Notes: a model not told the origin generated them from the sequence alone. A stretch of DNA of 64,000 nt from Agapetus fuscipes (GCA_951799405.1 OX637336.1:19139479-19203478), one strand, 5' to 3'; shown: positions 1 through 10,539, counted from the first letter of the stretch. A program made the numbers and translations.

Positions 1-102
1 AGCAGTTTAAAGTTTGAGATTGCAGAAAAATGGCATAATTTTTTTAATTTTTATCATACATATATTCAAGATCAAAACAGCTCTAAAATAAAAAAAATAA
101 AG

Positions 103-143
103 GCAGATATTGGGCACTCTACCAACTAAGCTATCGACCGGAC
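103..143 (-). repeat. SINE-T2 head fragment
   Basis: Reverse complement of the T2 tRNA-like head: it contains the complement of GGTCGATAGCTCAGTTGG followed by the GAGTGC motif seen in fuller copies (for example 53345-53638). Only about 40 bp remain. Confidence 0.55.
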
Positions 144-248
144 TTATGGTATTATGCAAAACAATAAACAAAATTAATGAAGCTACAACTTCAATAATCA
201 CTGAGAAATCAATAAGATTGGATTTCAACTCAACTTAACAGTTCAATG

Positions 249-386
249 TCCTCAAATGAAAATTCAATGAAGCTCAAAGCAAAGTGAACCATTTTTTTAC
301 AGTATTTGTGATCAGCCTCATACCATCATTCAAAGCTAAAAGCAAAGTGATTTTTTTTTGTACATTATGTGTGGTCAGCTTCATAG
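249..386 (-). repeat. RTE-tail repeat fragment, internally duplicated
   Basis: Two consecutive pieces of the 5' part of the RTE-tail repeat in reverse orientation. Each carries the AAAGTGA..TTTTTT..GT.TGTGGTCAGCTTCAT signature. The second ends where the LTR at 387 begins, so the LTR appears to have inserted into or beside this repeat. Confidence 0.6.
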
Positions 387-889
387 CGTAATGTAAATGG
401 TAGATTAATATAGGTATACATCGTAGGTAGTAATAGTTATTATAGCATTTTGTCAAAAGGAGGTTAATATTTGTTATATATATTGATTATATTAAAATCA
501 GTGTAGGTATTAGTTATAGCTATGTAATAGGAATCCTCATAAGTATGTGCGGGTAGGAATAATTAAATAAAGTACTTGAAGCGTCTAGAAATAATGATAA
601 CTACGTACCTACTTGAATCTTTCCTTAATTCTGGAACTGTCTAACGAATATAGTTCCTAGAAGATACTGTTGTGAAGAGTATATAAGACGCTTATTGCTT
701 GCACTAGGAGTCAGTCATCTGTGAGCTTCACCAATACAACGAACAAATTTGACCAGTGAACTTAAACCAGTGTAATGGAATAATCGAGACTGTCTTTGTT
801 AAAATAAATTTAAAAGTGTAAAATAAATAACTGTAAAAGAAGACCAGTGTTGTTAATTGAAAGATTGTCGAACCACAAAAATCGTAACA
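387..889 (+). mobile_element. Solo LTR (type A/B hybrid)
   Basis: The first 85 bp match the start of the LTR at 894 (AATGTAAATRGTAGATTAAT). The rest matches the complement of the solo LTR at 37416-37771, including a TATA box (TATATAAG near 680), AATAAA signals and the end AAAATCGTAACA. No primer-binding site or internal coding region follows. The expected TG start is CG here. It lies head-to-tail with the next LTR, separated by GTAC. Confidence 0.75.
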
Positions 890-893
890 GTAC

Positions 894-1332
894 TGTAATG
901 TAAATAGTAGATTAATATAGGTATACATCGTAGATGGTAATAGTTATTATAGCATTATGTCAAAAGTAGGTTAATATACATAGATTTACACCGTAGGTAG
1001 CAATAGACCTAAGAAATCTAGAAATTAAATGATCCTTTTGTAGTCTCGAACGTGGTAGAATATTCGGTAATGTGCTGACAAAATTAGTCACTGGATAGTA
1101 CTGTCTGTGAAGTATATAAGGCGGAGAATTGAGTGTGCTAGGAGAGTGCGATACTTGGCTTTGATTGAAGAGTGTAAGCGATACTAAACTGTGAAAAAAA
1201 TAATTGTGTTACCAAAAAGAGTTTAAAATAAATGTGTAATTTGTAGAAATAAATTAAGTGTAAATAAAGATCCTGAAAGAAGAAGACCTGTGTGTTGTAA
1301 TTTATAGACTTTTCAAACCTTAAAACATTACA
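894..1332 (+). mobile_element. Solo LTR (type B)
   Basis: Begins TGTAATG and ends CATTACA, giving the short inverted TG..CA ends expected of an LTR. It has a TATA box (GTATATAAGG near 1112) and repeated AATAAA or AATTAAG signals. The flanking four bases are GTAC (890-893) and ATAC (1333-1336), a three-of-four match that may be a decayed TSD. No retroviral-type internal genes are attached. Confidence 0.75.
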
Positions 1333-1344
1333 ATACCGAGTTAT

Positions 1345-1890
1345 CAATACAGAATTATCGAGTATGGCAGCCATCTCTGGTGTGGTATGTCCAAGAAGTT
1401 GAGTGACCAACTTGATTCTGTGCAAAGGAGGGCAGTGAGGTTGATCAATGATCCTTCTCTGACATCCGATCTGCAGCCGCTCCAGCACAGAAGAAAGGTT
1501 GGAATGCTCAGTCTTTTTTATCGATATTACCACGGAGCTTGTTCTAATGAGCTCCATTCATTAATCCCTCCCCCTCGCATTTCAGAAAGGGAAACTCGTA
1601 GTACGACTCTCATTCATCCCTTTGCAGTCGATCTCAAAACTATGAGAACTTGGCGTTTTCATGACTCATTCCTTTGCCAAACTGCCCGTTTATGGAATGG
1701 TCTACCAGTATCTGTGTTCCCTTCCCAATTTAATCCGGTTTTATTCAAAACCAACATCAATCACCACTTCCTTGCAGCGCCTCACGACAGAACCAAGAAC
1801 TCAAGCAACACCTCTGCGGCACCCTTCCAGGGTGACATAGACCCCCAAGACTCACAAGAATTGGGGAGCCTTCCGCACAGGATTCCTTAA
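1345..1890 (+). pseudogene. 3' end of a non-LTR retrotransposon (ORF2 C-terminus)
   Basis: One open frame runs from about 1345 to the TAA at 1888 and has the typical C-terminal layout of insect jockey/CR1-type LINEs. It starts IIEYGSHLW, then LDSVQRRAVRLI, then a run ending in RLWNGLPVSVFP with a basic end after it. The RT core (FADD box) is absent, so the copy is 5'-truncated right after the LTR at 894-1332. The stop is followed by CCTTAAAAAA, a poly(A)-like 3' end. The last 90 bp (CACCTCTGCGGCAC to CCGCACAGGATT) are shared with 22876-22966 and, in reverse, 48310-48400, so this LINE tail was also picked up by a SINE. The clade is inferred; the family type is fairly sure. Confidence 0.7.
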
Positions 1891-1892
1891 AA

Positions 1893-2342
1893 AAAAAAAA
1901 AAAATACCAATCTACAAGTCAAGGAATACCAACAATAAAAAAAAAAAAAAAGTCAATTCAATGTCGTTCCTACTTCCTACAGAAAGGGTGGGAGAAAAGG
2001 CCTCTGGGGGTGCATTCTGAGTATTGACGTGAAAAAGCAACCCAATAAATATATCCCACGTGCTTGCGGCTCCGGCAGGGTGCTCTGAATACTAACATGA
2101 CCTGTCATTTGTTCTTACTTCTATCATCTAACTTATGGTCCATGGAGATAACGTCGTTTCTACAGAGGAAAAATATTTTGAGTTCTGTCATAGCGAGTCA
2201 ATGAAGTTATTTGTTCCAATAAATAAAAACGATGTGATAGATATATTTTTATTTTGTCAATTTATATTTAGAATATTTAAAAAAAAAAAGTCATTTTTCA
2301 GTTAGTTGTATTAGTATTAGTATTAGTTGTATTTTCCTTGTA
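1893..2342. other. Unassigned AT-rich stretch
   Basis: Two A-runs (near 1890 and 1938) sit next to the LINE 3' end. Beyond them I see no coding signal, hairpin or copy of the families described elsewhere in the window. Confidence 0.4.
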
Positions 2343-2592
2343 CATTCCTTGATTTATAAGTTGGTATGAGGCTGACCACCCATACTGTAAAAAATGGTTC
2401 ACTTTGCCAATGTCACCCCTGTGTCAGGGAAGGTCGGCAAAAGTTGTAGGGCTTATGTTCATTAGAGGCTTGGATTTTATTTGTATGTACACATTTAGTA
2501 TTTGTAAGCGTGAACTACACGTGTTTGTTTGTGGGCATGCATCTGAGAGCTTTAAATGAATATATCCTTGCAACTTAGATTATAGATTATTA
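2343..2592 (+). repeat. RTE-tail repeat
   Basis: Full-length copy. It starts ATTCCTTGATTTATAAG, has the core GGTTCACTTTGCCAATGTC, and ends TTGCAACTTAGATTATAG. The family consensus start is ATTCCTTGACTTATAGG. Confidence 0.85.
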
Positions 2593-2778
2593 TTATATAA
2601 GTTCGCGCTTACACACGTCCCAACCAAAACAGCAAAACTTCATAAACCCAGCAACATTTTCAGCGTTGCTATGAAACGTGTTAACATTTGCAAAATTAAC
2701 CATTTTTTAAAACATGGGGGGACAGTGACATGCCAAAGTCTAAGCGAAGGAAAAAAAAATATACAATATACACACACA

Positions 2779-3024
2779 CCGGTCCGTTGGACCGGTCCGT
2801 AGTTCAGTTGTAACACTTCGGACTCTGAATGGGAAGGTTGTGGGTTCGATTCCCGGTGGAGCACAAAAAATATACCATTTATATTTTCAAATTTGCTCTT
2901 CTTCATAAAACCTTTACCAATGACCGGTCACCAAAGGTCCATCCAGCCTTACAGCAACTGGGTTTGATATGAATCTTAAATGATATATATCTTTGCAGCG
3001 TGGATTTAGATGTAGATTTTAGAT
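2779..3024 (+). repeat. SINE-T1 joined to an RTE-tail 3' end
   Basis: The tRNA-like head (GGACCGGTCCGTAGTTCAG, box B GGTTCGATTCC) and body (TTCATAAAACCTTTACC, ACCGGTCACC) are T1. At about 2966, after CAGCAACTGGGT, the sequence switches to the RTE-tail 3' end (TGATATGAATCTTAAATG, then TTGCAGC, then TAGATTT repeats). This could be recombination or template switching between repeats. Confidence 0.7.
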
Positions 3025-3394
3025 GAAAATTGGTTGTAAATCAACATACCGCCACTTAAATGGTAAAACTAAGTAAGTGCTGATTCACTGATTTGAGAAA
3101 TCTTAGATAAAACACTTTATCGGGAGTAACTTATCATTGCGAGTGAATTAAGTTACAAAAATTGCTCTTAATTCCAAATTATGGGATTTTCCCACTTTGT
3201 AAGTGTTTTCTATTGTATAAAATGGGAAAAAGTGCATTTATCTTAAAAACCCATGACGTCATTTATTTAGCTTTACCTTTTTAAGGTATCGATATTATGT
3301 AATCTGTAACTGTTACTCTTTCACTTTCACACATTAGAGGTGGCCAAAATCTCCCTACTTATTGCTGACATTACATAATTTTTACATGGTTTGT
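3025..3394. other. Unassigned stretch
   Basis: About 370 bp with no recognisable gene or repeat. A weakly similar segment occurs at about 25500-25640 (CCGCCACTTAAATGGTAAA-like start, then TAAGTGCTGA), so it may belong to an old low-copy repeat. Confidence 0.35.
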
Positions 3395-3574
3395 GGAAAA
3401 GAATGCAATCCACCAACCTATTTTACCTGGCCAGTTGTCTTCATGCGAAAGCAGAAGCTTGTGTGCATGCAACGGCATCTGTTGAACCAGGGTCGAAGTT
3501 ATCGTCGCGGGATTCGAACCAGCGTTATCCGGTTCCAAATAACCTGTCTTGATCCCCGCGGCTATAACACCGAC
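3395..3574 (-). repeat. SINE-T3
   Basis: Reverse-strand copy. It ends (5' end of the element) at GCTATAACACCGAC, the complement of GTCGGTGTTATRGC, with box B visible as GGGATTCGAACCAGC. The body contains TGAACCAGGGT and GCGAAAGCAGAAGCTTGTG, as in the copies at 26000 and 52520. Confidence 0.75.
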
Positions 3575-3623
3575 ATTTAAGATTTATATTACACGCATTC
3601 TCACAAGCTGACACGCATTAGAC

Positions 3624-3743
3624 CTGTTCGTTTGTCAAGTGGTTAGCGCTTAGGTTTCGTAAATGGAAGGTTGTGGGTTCGAATTCTGGCGAAGCACAAA
3701 AAATATTGTATTTGGTTTCCAAGTATGCTTTTTGCTGGGCTAG
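3624..3743 (+). repeat. SINE-T1 head, 3' truncated
   Basis: Contains AAGTGGTTAGCGC, AAATGGAAGG, the box-B-like GGGTTCGAATTC and GAAGCACAAAAAATAT. It stops at TTTGCTGGGCTAG, directly against the next RTE-tail copy. Confidence 0.65.
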
Positions 3744-3988
3744 TATTCCTTGCCTTATAAGTTGGTATGACTGTATAAGGCTGGCCACCCATACTGTAAA
3801 AAAATGTTCACTTTGCCAATCTCATCCCTGTTTCAGCAAAGGTTGTGCAAAATTTGCAGGGCTTATGTTCATTTGAGGTGTGGTTTTTTTAATCGTAAGT
3901 ACAAATCGTAAGTTTTTGGGCATGCATTTAATATGAATTTTAAATACAAATATATCTTTGCAACGTACATAAAATTAGATAAGATTAT
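3744..3988 (+). repeat. RTE-tail repeat
   Basis: Starts ATTCCTTGCCTTATAAG and ends in CAACGTACATAAAATTAGAT. It is more diverged than average and shows a duplicated ACTGTATAAGG near its 5' end. Confidence 0.75.
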
Positions 3989-4393
3989 TAACTCACACAG
4001 ACAAGCCAAACACAAATACTTAAATCCTGCATATTCATAACAATATTAAACATTTTATACCAGAGGCGCAGTACCTGGTTTTATTAAATTTTCCAAACTT
4101 AGAAAATATTCAAGAATTCCAATTACACCAACTCAAATATGTGTGTTTGGCCCGAATTTCTTTCTTGCGTGGTCTGGCACAGTTTGTTTTAACAACATCA
4201 AAAATGCACAAAGAATTTCGCAAGGAAAAAATTCTACGCATGCTGATACGAAGAGAGTATTAATATTTCATGATTCAATAAGGAATCCACTAAAAATAAC
4301 ATTAACAATATATAAAGCCTTCAAAGAAGATGTAAGGAATTTGTAGAATTAGGCTTTGAATATTGTGGATGTTCAGGGATATTCAATTTCTTA
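3989..4393. other. Unassigned stretch
   Basis: AT-rich with a short open frame at 4143-4346 that I do not recognise and do not call a gene. No repeat family assigned. Confidence 0.35.
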
Positions 4394-4625
4394 TCTAATC
4401 TAATCTAAATAGATAAACTCGTAACAATATAATCTTATCTTAATTGCAAATATATATAGGGGATTCATATTATTATATGCGTTCTCACAAGCAGGCATGA
4501 ATGAATTCACGCTTGCACATGCCGCATGGGAACCTACAACATAAAAACCCAAATCTCAAATTAACACACATCTCAAAATCTCGCTGACCTTCTCTGAAAC
4601 TGGGGCGACATTGGTAAAAGGAACC
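4394..4625 (-). repeat. RTE-tail repeat
   Basis: Reverse copy. Its 3' end is the CTAATCTAATCTAAAT run at 4395, followed by the body (AAGCAGGCATGAATG, ACATGCCGCATG, CTGAAACTGGGGCGACATT). Confidence 0.75.
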
Positions 4626-4644
4626 TTATATTATTATAAATAAT

Positions 4645-4868
4645 CCACTGATAACACTAACAGGACTTGAGAATGAAGGTTAGTGGGTTCAAATCCCGGC
4701 GGAGCACAAAACATATACCATTTATATTTTCAAATTTGCTCTTCGCTGTGTTGAAAAATTCATAAAACCTTTACCAAAGACCGGTCATCGAAAGGCCATC
4801 CAGCCTTACAACAACTAGGTCTTGCTTGAGAATTGGCGTTTTGTAGTGACGACGACCAAGCTCGTAAA
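4645..4868 (+). repeat. SINE-T1
   Basis: Head degenerate; box B region GGGTTCAAATCCCGGCGGAG. The body is well kept (TTTGCTCTTCGCTG, CAAAGACCGGTCATC, CAGCCTTACAACAACTAGG). It ends at AAGCTCGTAAAA, immediately against a T2 SINE. Confidence 0.75.
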
Positions 4869-5105
4869 AAGGTCGATAGCTCAATTGGTAGAATGATTGC
4901 ATTCCATGCCAAGAGCAAGGGTTTGATCACAACATCTACTCAGCCTTCACAAGAAATGAGAACCAGCCCCTCGGGAGCTGGGAAACCCCCACTTTAACCG
5001 AAAGTGGTTAGTGTGAGGCCGGCCTCCTTACTTTTTAAAAATAAATAGGTCCCGAATCGTCACATACGATCCCTTCGGAGATAACGCAGACAAGAAGTTA
5101 CACTA
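4868..5105 (+). repeat. SINE-T2
   Basis: tRNA-like head GGTCGATAGCTCAATTGGTA, internal deletion after the box B region, then the body: CCTTCACAAGAAATGAGAACC, GGAGCTGGGAAACCCCC, GTGAGGCCGGCCTCC, AAATAAATAGG. It ends AGAAGTTACACTAT, exactly where the LINE 3' tail at 5107 begins. Confidence 0.8.
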
Positions 5106-5106
5106 T

Positions 5107-5431
5107 ATTTTATTTATTTATTTATTTACGGCGTAAGCCTTTAACAAAATAAGTACATAATTAAATCAAAATCAGTTTTTGTCTTTTACAAATAAACAAA
5201 AATACAGTAAGAAAATTAAAGTAAAACTCTATATAAACTCAAAAATAAGAAAACTATAAAAATACTAAAAAACCTTAAACTGTAAGCTATATACAAACAA
5301 TAAAAATTAAAAAATAGCACAAAATTAAAAATAAAAACTTCAGATACCATTCAAATATCACTAATAAAGAAATTCACCAGGCAGACATCGTTCATATAAT
5401 AACAATCTAAAACAATATAATTTATTATATA
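5107..5431 (-). mobile_element. LINE 3' untranslated region and TAAA-repeat tail
   Basis: On the minus strand the RT frame at 5432-7384 is followed by about 300 AT-rich bases. These end in GGCTTACGCCG and then four to five copies of TAAA. The short GGC..GCC hairpin before the tail recurs at the end of the second RT element (32851-33052). The tail abuts the end of a T2 SINE, the probable insertion target. Confidence 0.7.
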
Positions 5432-7384
5432 TTATGGATGTCCCAAAAACATTTTTTTCAAACCTTGGTTATAGGTATGGTAATTATTATTATGCAGAAC
5501 CAAGTCAAGTGAGGCATAATCATTACCAATGCGCTGTAAGCGATGCATACAACTATTGCTTTGTGCGTTAGTGCTTGCAAATGCAGGGCGGTAAGAAACT
5601 AATTGTCTAGTCCCTGAACGTGGAGTAAAAAAATTTAACTCACTTAGTAGTGCAGGACAATCAATTAGAGCATGTTTTATTTTGAAGAGGGTGATTAAAT
5701 CAATAAATTTACGTCTGTCTGACAAATAGTTTAGATTTACAATCGAATTTAAATAGAGTGGGTCGAAGTGTGACAGGGGAATTTTGAGTTTAAAATTAAC
5801 TATTTTCAAAAATTTTAAGTGAACCTTTTCTATATTGTCTACGTGCACCATGTAGAGGGGGGACCAAACAGGCGAGCAATATTCCAAGACACTGCGAACC
5901 AATGTGGTATAAAGAATTTTGATTGCGGCAGTATCCTGAAAGTCCTTGGTGATGCGGTTTATGAAACCAAGCATTCTCATGGCCCTGGCACAAATGGAAG
6001 CAATGTGTAAATTAAAAGATAAGCCACAGTCAAACACAACCCCCAAGTCGGTGACCTCCGTTACCACCCGAAGACTGTTTGAAAAAAGTGTATAGTCATA
6101 TATAATGGGATTTTTTATTCTGAAGAAATTCATTACTAAACACTTCGAGACATTTAATGGCAATTCATTTTTATTACACCAGGTTGCTAGATTATTCAAA
6201 GATAGTTGGAGACTATTACAGTCAGCCACATTATCTATGGCTTTAAAAAATTTTATATCGTCAGCAAACAGGAGAACATTTGTGTCAGGAAATTGCTTTG
6301 TAATATCATCAATAAATAGGAGAAAAAGTAGCGGGCCCAGATGGGAACCCTGGGGGACACCACTAGTTGGTGAGAAGGAGTGTGAGCTATTATTATCTAT
6401 TCTGACAATCAAAGATCTATCAATAAGGTAGTTTCGGAGCCAAGACAGAAAACTACCAGACACCCCCATACCGCGTAGCTTACTAAGAAGGATAGTGTGT
6501 GATACCCGATCAAACGCTTTTGAAAAATCAGTGTATATTACGTCAACTTGTTTTCGGCTAGACAAAGCATTAGAAAGGAAATTCTCAAATACCATTAAAT
6601 TAGAAGTAGTTGATCGGTTTGGTAAAAAACCATGTTGATGGACTGAAATTGATCTGGTTGCAACATACCGGATTTTAGTAAGTACAAGCTTTTCAAGTAG
6701 CTTCGGAATGGCGGACAATTTACTTATTGGTCGATAGTTTTTGACGTTACTCCTATCACCAGACTTGTATATTGGAGAAAGATACGATTGCTTCCAAAGG
6801 GCGGGAAAACATCCAGACGTGATGGACAAATTAAATACCGCACACAGAGGTTGAGACAAGCTATGTACACAGTTTTTCAACATTACCGCTGGGACATTAT
6901 CAGGGCCAGGATTAGTCAGTGGTTTCATTGATTCAATTTCTGTGATGACATCAACTACACTAAATGACAAATTAGACAGTTGTAAATCAATATGTGAAGA
7001 GAATTCAAACGTATTACAGTCAGGACGAATATCATAAACGCTTTTAAAGAAAGATGCAAAAAGGTTAGGAATTTCTTGAACATCATCGGATGACACATCA
7101 TTATAAACAACATTATGTGGTATACCGAGATCGCCCTTTCTCAGAGAGTTAGCATATGACCAGAATTTTTTCACATTATGGACAATAGAGCGCTCAGTGT
7201 TGGAAATGTAATTTAAATAACAATTTTTGGACAGAATTTTGCAATCATTACGTAATTTCTTAAAATCTAGATAATCCGAAGAAGAATTAGAGATTTTATA
7301 TTTCAGATGAGCCACTTTCTTATCCTTTATGAGATCTATATATGTGTAGATTAGTTGCGTTTGCATTGAGTATTGAATTTCCAC
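5432..7384 (-). CDS. Non-LTR retrotransposon ORF2, reverse transcriptase (5'-truncated)
   Basis: A 650-codon open frame with no internal stop. It encodes a LINE reverse transcriptase, which copies the element's RNA into DNA at a nicked target. Visible RT landmarks in order: YLSPIYKSGDR..NYRPIS (about 201-221), QHGFLPNRST (250-259), YTDFSKAFD (284-292, carrying a catalytic Asp), SGVPQGSHLGPLLF (341-354), and LLFADDIKFF (371-380, carrying the catalytic FADD pair). A thumb and C-terminal region follows (VLEYCSPVWSP near 500). The apurinic endonuclease domain that normally precedes the RT is missing, so the copy is 5'-truncated and its first residues may not be the native start. The type (jockey/CR1-like superfamily) is clear from the motifs but the clade is not. 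The intact frame suggests a fairly recent insertion. The minus-strand 3' UTR and TAAA tail lie at 5107-5431. Confidence 0.9.
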   Translation of the reverse strand: MEIQYSMQTQLIYTYIDLIKDKKVAHLKYKISNSSSDYLDFKKLRNDCKILSKNCYLNYISNTERSIVHNVKKFWSYANSLRKGDLGIPHNVVYNDVSSDDVQEIPNLFASFFKSVYDIRPDCNTFEFSSHIDLQLSNLSFSVVDVITEIESMKPLTNPGPDNVPAVMLKNCVHSLSQPLCAVFNLSITSGCFPALWKQSYLSPIYKSGDRSNVKNYRPISKLSAIPKLLEKLVLTKIRYVATRSISVHQHGFLPNRSTTSNLMVFENFLSNALSSRKQVDVIYTDFSKAFDRVSHTILLSKLRGMGVSGSFLSWLRNYLIDRSLIVRIDNNSSHSFSPTSGVPQGSHLGPLLFLLFIDDITKQFPDTNVLLFADDIKFFKAIDNVADCNSLQLSLNNLATWCNKNELPLNVSKCLVMNFFRIKNPIIYDYTLFSNSLRVVTEVTDLGVVFDCGLSFNLHIASICARAMRMLGFINRITKDFQDTAAIKILYTTLVRSVLEYCSPVWSPLYMVHVDNIEKVHLKFLKIVNFKLKIPLSHFDPLYLNSIVNLNYLSDRRKFIDLITLFKIKHALIDCPALLSELNFFTPRSGTRQLVSYRPAFASTNAQSNSCMHRLQRIGNDYASLDLVLHNNNYHTYNQGLKKMFLGHP

Positions 7385-7838
7385 AACTGAGATTTTTTTA
7401 TCACCTCGAGTAATTTCAACTTAGTCATTGTCAAGCCTATTTTTATCAGGTTAAATGATTCTTTTTCTTCTTCATTTACTTCTTCTTTTATAATGAAAAG
7501 GTGTTAAAGCAACAATTTATTTTTACCTCTCAAAATGAAATGATCGTATTGAGAGAGAGGTATAAAAACATTTCGACCGAATTGATACCTTCAAATAAGT
7601 TTTTCAATGAAATTATTTATTTTTAGACTTTTTCTTCTCAAGATTTTACAATCAGAACCAACGTCACCGGGAGACACCCTTATCTCTACTCGAAAGACGG
7701 ACAAACAAGTGAAAACTTTGTCAATTTCTCCTTCCTTATCTCAATTCTTTAAGAACGTTATCAACGATAGACGATGAAAGTCTGACAATATGTGCAGAAA
7801 TATAAAACGTGAAAGGTGCTACGCTATAGAGCTTCACG
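7385..7838. other. Unassigned stretch upstream of the LINE
   Basis: Pyrimidine-rich at 7460-7490, otherwise ordinary AT-rich sequence. No endonuclease-domain coding is visible in continuation of the RT frame, which supports 5' truncation near 7380. Confidence 0.4.
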
Positions 7839-7990
7839 TATAGTGTAACTTCTTACCACGTTTTCCTTGAAGAAGTCGCATGTGTCGAGTGGAAACTATT
7901 TATTTTTTACACGTGAGGGGCCCGGCCTCACGCCAACAACATCACCAACTCCCGAAAGACTTGGTACTCATTAATTGTGAAGACTGAGTA
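7838..7990 (-). repeat. SINE-T2, 3' half
   Basis: Reverse copy: TAGTGTAACTTCTTACC, GTGGAAACTATTTATTTTT, GGCCCGGCCTCACGCC, CAACTCCCGAAAG, TTGTGAAGACTGAGTAA. The head is missing and it abuts an RTE-tail repeat. Confidence 0.7.
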
Positions 7991-8250
7991 ATCTTATCTG
8001 ATCTAATCTAAGTTGCAAAGATATGTATCATTGGGGATTCACATTGCATTCATTCTCACAAGCAGACACGTACAAGTTCGCGCTTGCGCATGCCGCATGT
8101 GAACCTACAACATAAAAACCAAATCTCAAATGGACATATACCCTGCAACTCCTGCCGACCTTCCCTGAAACATCGGGGACATTGGCAAAGTGAACCATTT
8201 TATACAGTATGGGTGGTCAGCCGCATACCAACCTATAAGTCAAGGAATAT
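7988..8250 (-). repeat. RTE-tail repeat
   Basis: Full reverse copy from the TCTAATCTAAGTTGC end to CAACCTATAAGTCAAGGAAT. Confidence 0.85.
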
Positions 8251-8869
8251 ACACAAAAAATAACATTTTAGACATAAACAAATGGATAAACATTAAAATC
8301 AAATACAAAATACAAAATTATAATTATAAAATTTGGAAAATTTGAGAAACCCTAACCTATGAACTGAAGATAATTCAAACATAAACCTAACAGTGCTGCA
8401 ATTACCTGATTATATTATATATAATAACGTCATTTTTATTGTAAAAACAACCACATTCTAATTTTTCTGGACCCACATTTTTTTTTTCCAGGGTCCAAAA
8501 TATATTTCAGTGATACATCAAAAGCCTTCAGTCTGTATGGGGTCCCACCATCAACCACCTCGCATGAGCCTTTTATCCCTATTTATGTGTATCACGATTT
8601 CTACCACGGAGAGGGTCCGTGAATTTACATGCACTTATGATAAACCTTAACCCTTCATAAATTTGTATTACAGCTCCCCGTAAATCCACGCACCAAAGTG
8701 TTCGCATATTTTTTTGGAAAACTTTTTTTCAATGGCTGATCTTTATTATCGACTAACTCTTAAAAGGTCAATAAATTACAGTTTAATTATTATGAAAACC
8801 TTAAGAAAGAAAAATGATAGATACCTACGTATATATTTCTTTTAGACTGAAAATTGTCGTTTGAATTAG
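8251..8869. other. Unassigned stretch
   Basis: AT-rich at first, then mixed composition (8460-8700). No open frame worth calling and no recognised repeat; it ends at the minisatellite. Confidence 0.4.
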
Positions 8870-10330
8870 TGCTATTGCATTGGACTTTCTAGAGGGTCGA
8901 TCATGGACTTTGCTGTTACGTTGGACTTTCTACGAGCTCATTTTTGGATTTAATTGTAGTATAAGACTTTCCATCATCTCATTCTTGGACTTCTTTTATT
9001 GCGTTGGACTTTCTATGAACTCATTATGTGGGTTTATTGTTGAGTTGGACTTTCTACGAACTCATTCTTGGACTTTATTGTTGTACTAGACTTTCTATGA
9101 TCTCATTTCCTTGTATTTATTATTGATGTTGACATTCTACGAGCTCATTCTTTGACATAATTGTTGCGTTGGTCATTTTACAATTTTATTATTGAGCGTT
9201 GTTTTTGTGCTGAACTTTCTACAAACTCATTCTTGGAATTGTTTTCAGCGTTGGACTTTCTACAAGTTCATTCTTTGACTTTTATGTTGCGTTGGTCATT
9301 CTATGAACACATTCTTGAACTTCGTTCTTGTATTGGACTATCTATGAATTCATTCTTGGACTTTGTTATTGTATTGGACTATCTATGAGCTCATGTTTGG
9401 ACTTCATTCTTGTATTGGACTATCTATAAGACCTTCTCGGACTTTTTTCTTATATTGGACTATCTATGAGCTCATTATTAGACTTCTTTCTTGTTTTGAA
9501 CTATCTATGAGATCATTCTTGGACTTCGTTCTTGTATTGGACTATCTATAAACTCATTCTTGGACTTTGTTATTGTATTGGACTATCTTTGAGCTTATTC
9601 TAGGACTTCATTCTTGTATTCGACTATCTATGAGATCATTATTGGACTAAGTTATTGTATTGGACTATCTATGAGCTCATTTTTGGACTTCATTCTTTTA
9701 TTGGACTATCTATAAATTCATTCTTGGACTTCGTTCTTGTATTGGACTATCTATAAACTCATTCTTGGACTTTGTTTTTGTATTTACTATCTTTCAGCTT
9801 ATTCCAAGACTTCATTCTTGTATTGGACTATCTATGAGATCATTATTGGACTAAGTTATTGTATTGGACTATCTATGAGCTCATTTTTGGACTTCATTCT
9901 TGTATTGGACTATCTATAAATTCATTCTTGGACTTCGTTCTTGTATTGCACTATCTATAAACTCATTCTTGGACTTTGTTATTGTATTTACTATCTTTCA
10001 GCTTATTCCAAGACTTCATTCTTGTATTGGACTATCTATGAGAACATTATTGGACTCAGTTCTTGTATTGGGCTATCTATGAATTCATTCTTAGACTTAG
10101 TTCTTGTATTGGACTATCTATGAGACCATTCTTGGACTCTTTCTTGTATTGGAGTATCTAGGAGCTCATTCTTATACTTCGTTCTTGTATTAGACTATCT
10201 ATGAGCTCATTATAAGACTTCATTCTTGTATTAAACTATCAATGAGATCATTCTTGTATTGGACTATCTATAAACTCATTCGTGGACTTTGTTCTTGTAT
10301 TAGACTTTCTACGAGCTCATTATTTCCTTC
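8870..10330 (+). repeat. 41 bp minisatellite, about 35 units
   Basis: Tandem array. The repeated core is TTGTATTGGACTATCTATGA followed by GCTCATTCTTGGACTTCGTTC. The period is 41 bp in the regular part (about 9300-10300); the 5' part (8870-9300) is more diverged, with TTGGACTTTCTACGAGCTC. Because 41 is not a multiple of 3 and the unit has few stops, all three frames contain open stretches of 60-75 codons. These are by-products of the repeat, not genes. Confidence 0.95.
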
Positions 10331-10539
10331 AAACCACAAAATTTAACAACTTAAAAATATAAAATATTGCAAATAAGCGGATCCTTAAAAACCGCTTAAT
10401 TCCGTAGCATGTACGGCCGTGGAGTGACTCGAGTTTTATGTGATCTATTTAGTTTTACTGCTTCCACTATCAACGTACTGCCGCGTGTAATGGCATCCAC
10501 TATTAGAACCTGCCACAGCCCGGCTTCCTATATAGACTC
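10331..10539. other. Flank of the minisatellite, unassigned
   Basis: Short stretch of higher GC (GTACGGCCGTGGAG, CCTGCCACAGCCCGGC). No feature recognised. Confidence 0.35.

Noticed and set aside
8880..10123. Several plus-strand open frames of 60-75 codons
   Set aside because: All lie within the 41 bp array and repeat the same residues in shifted frames.
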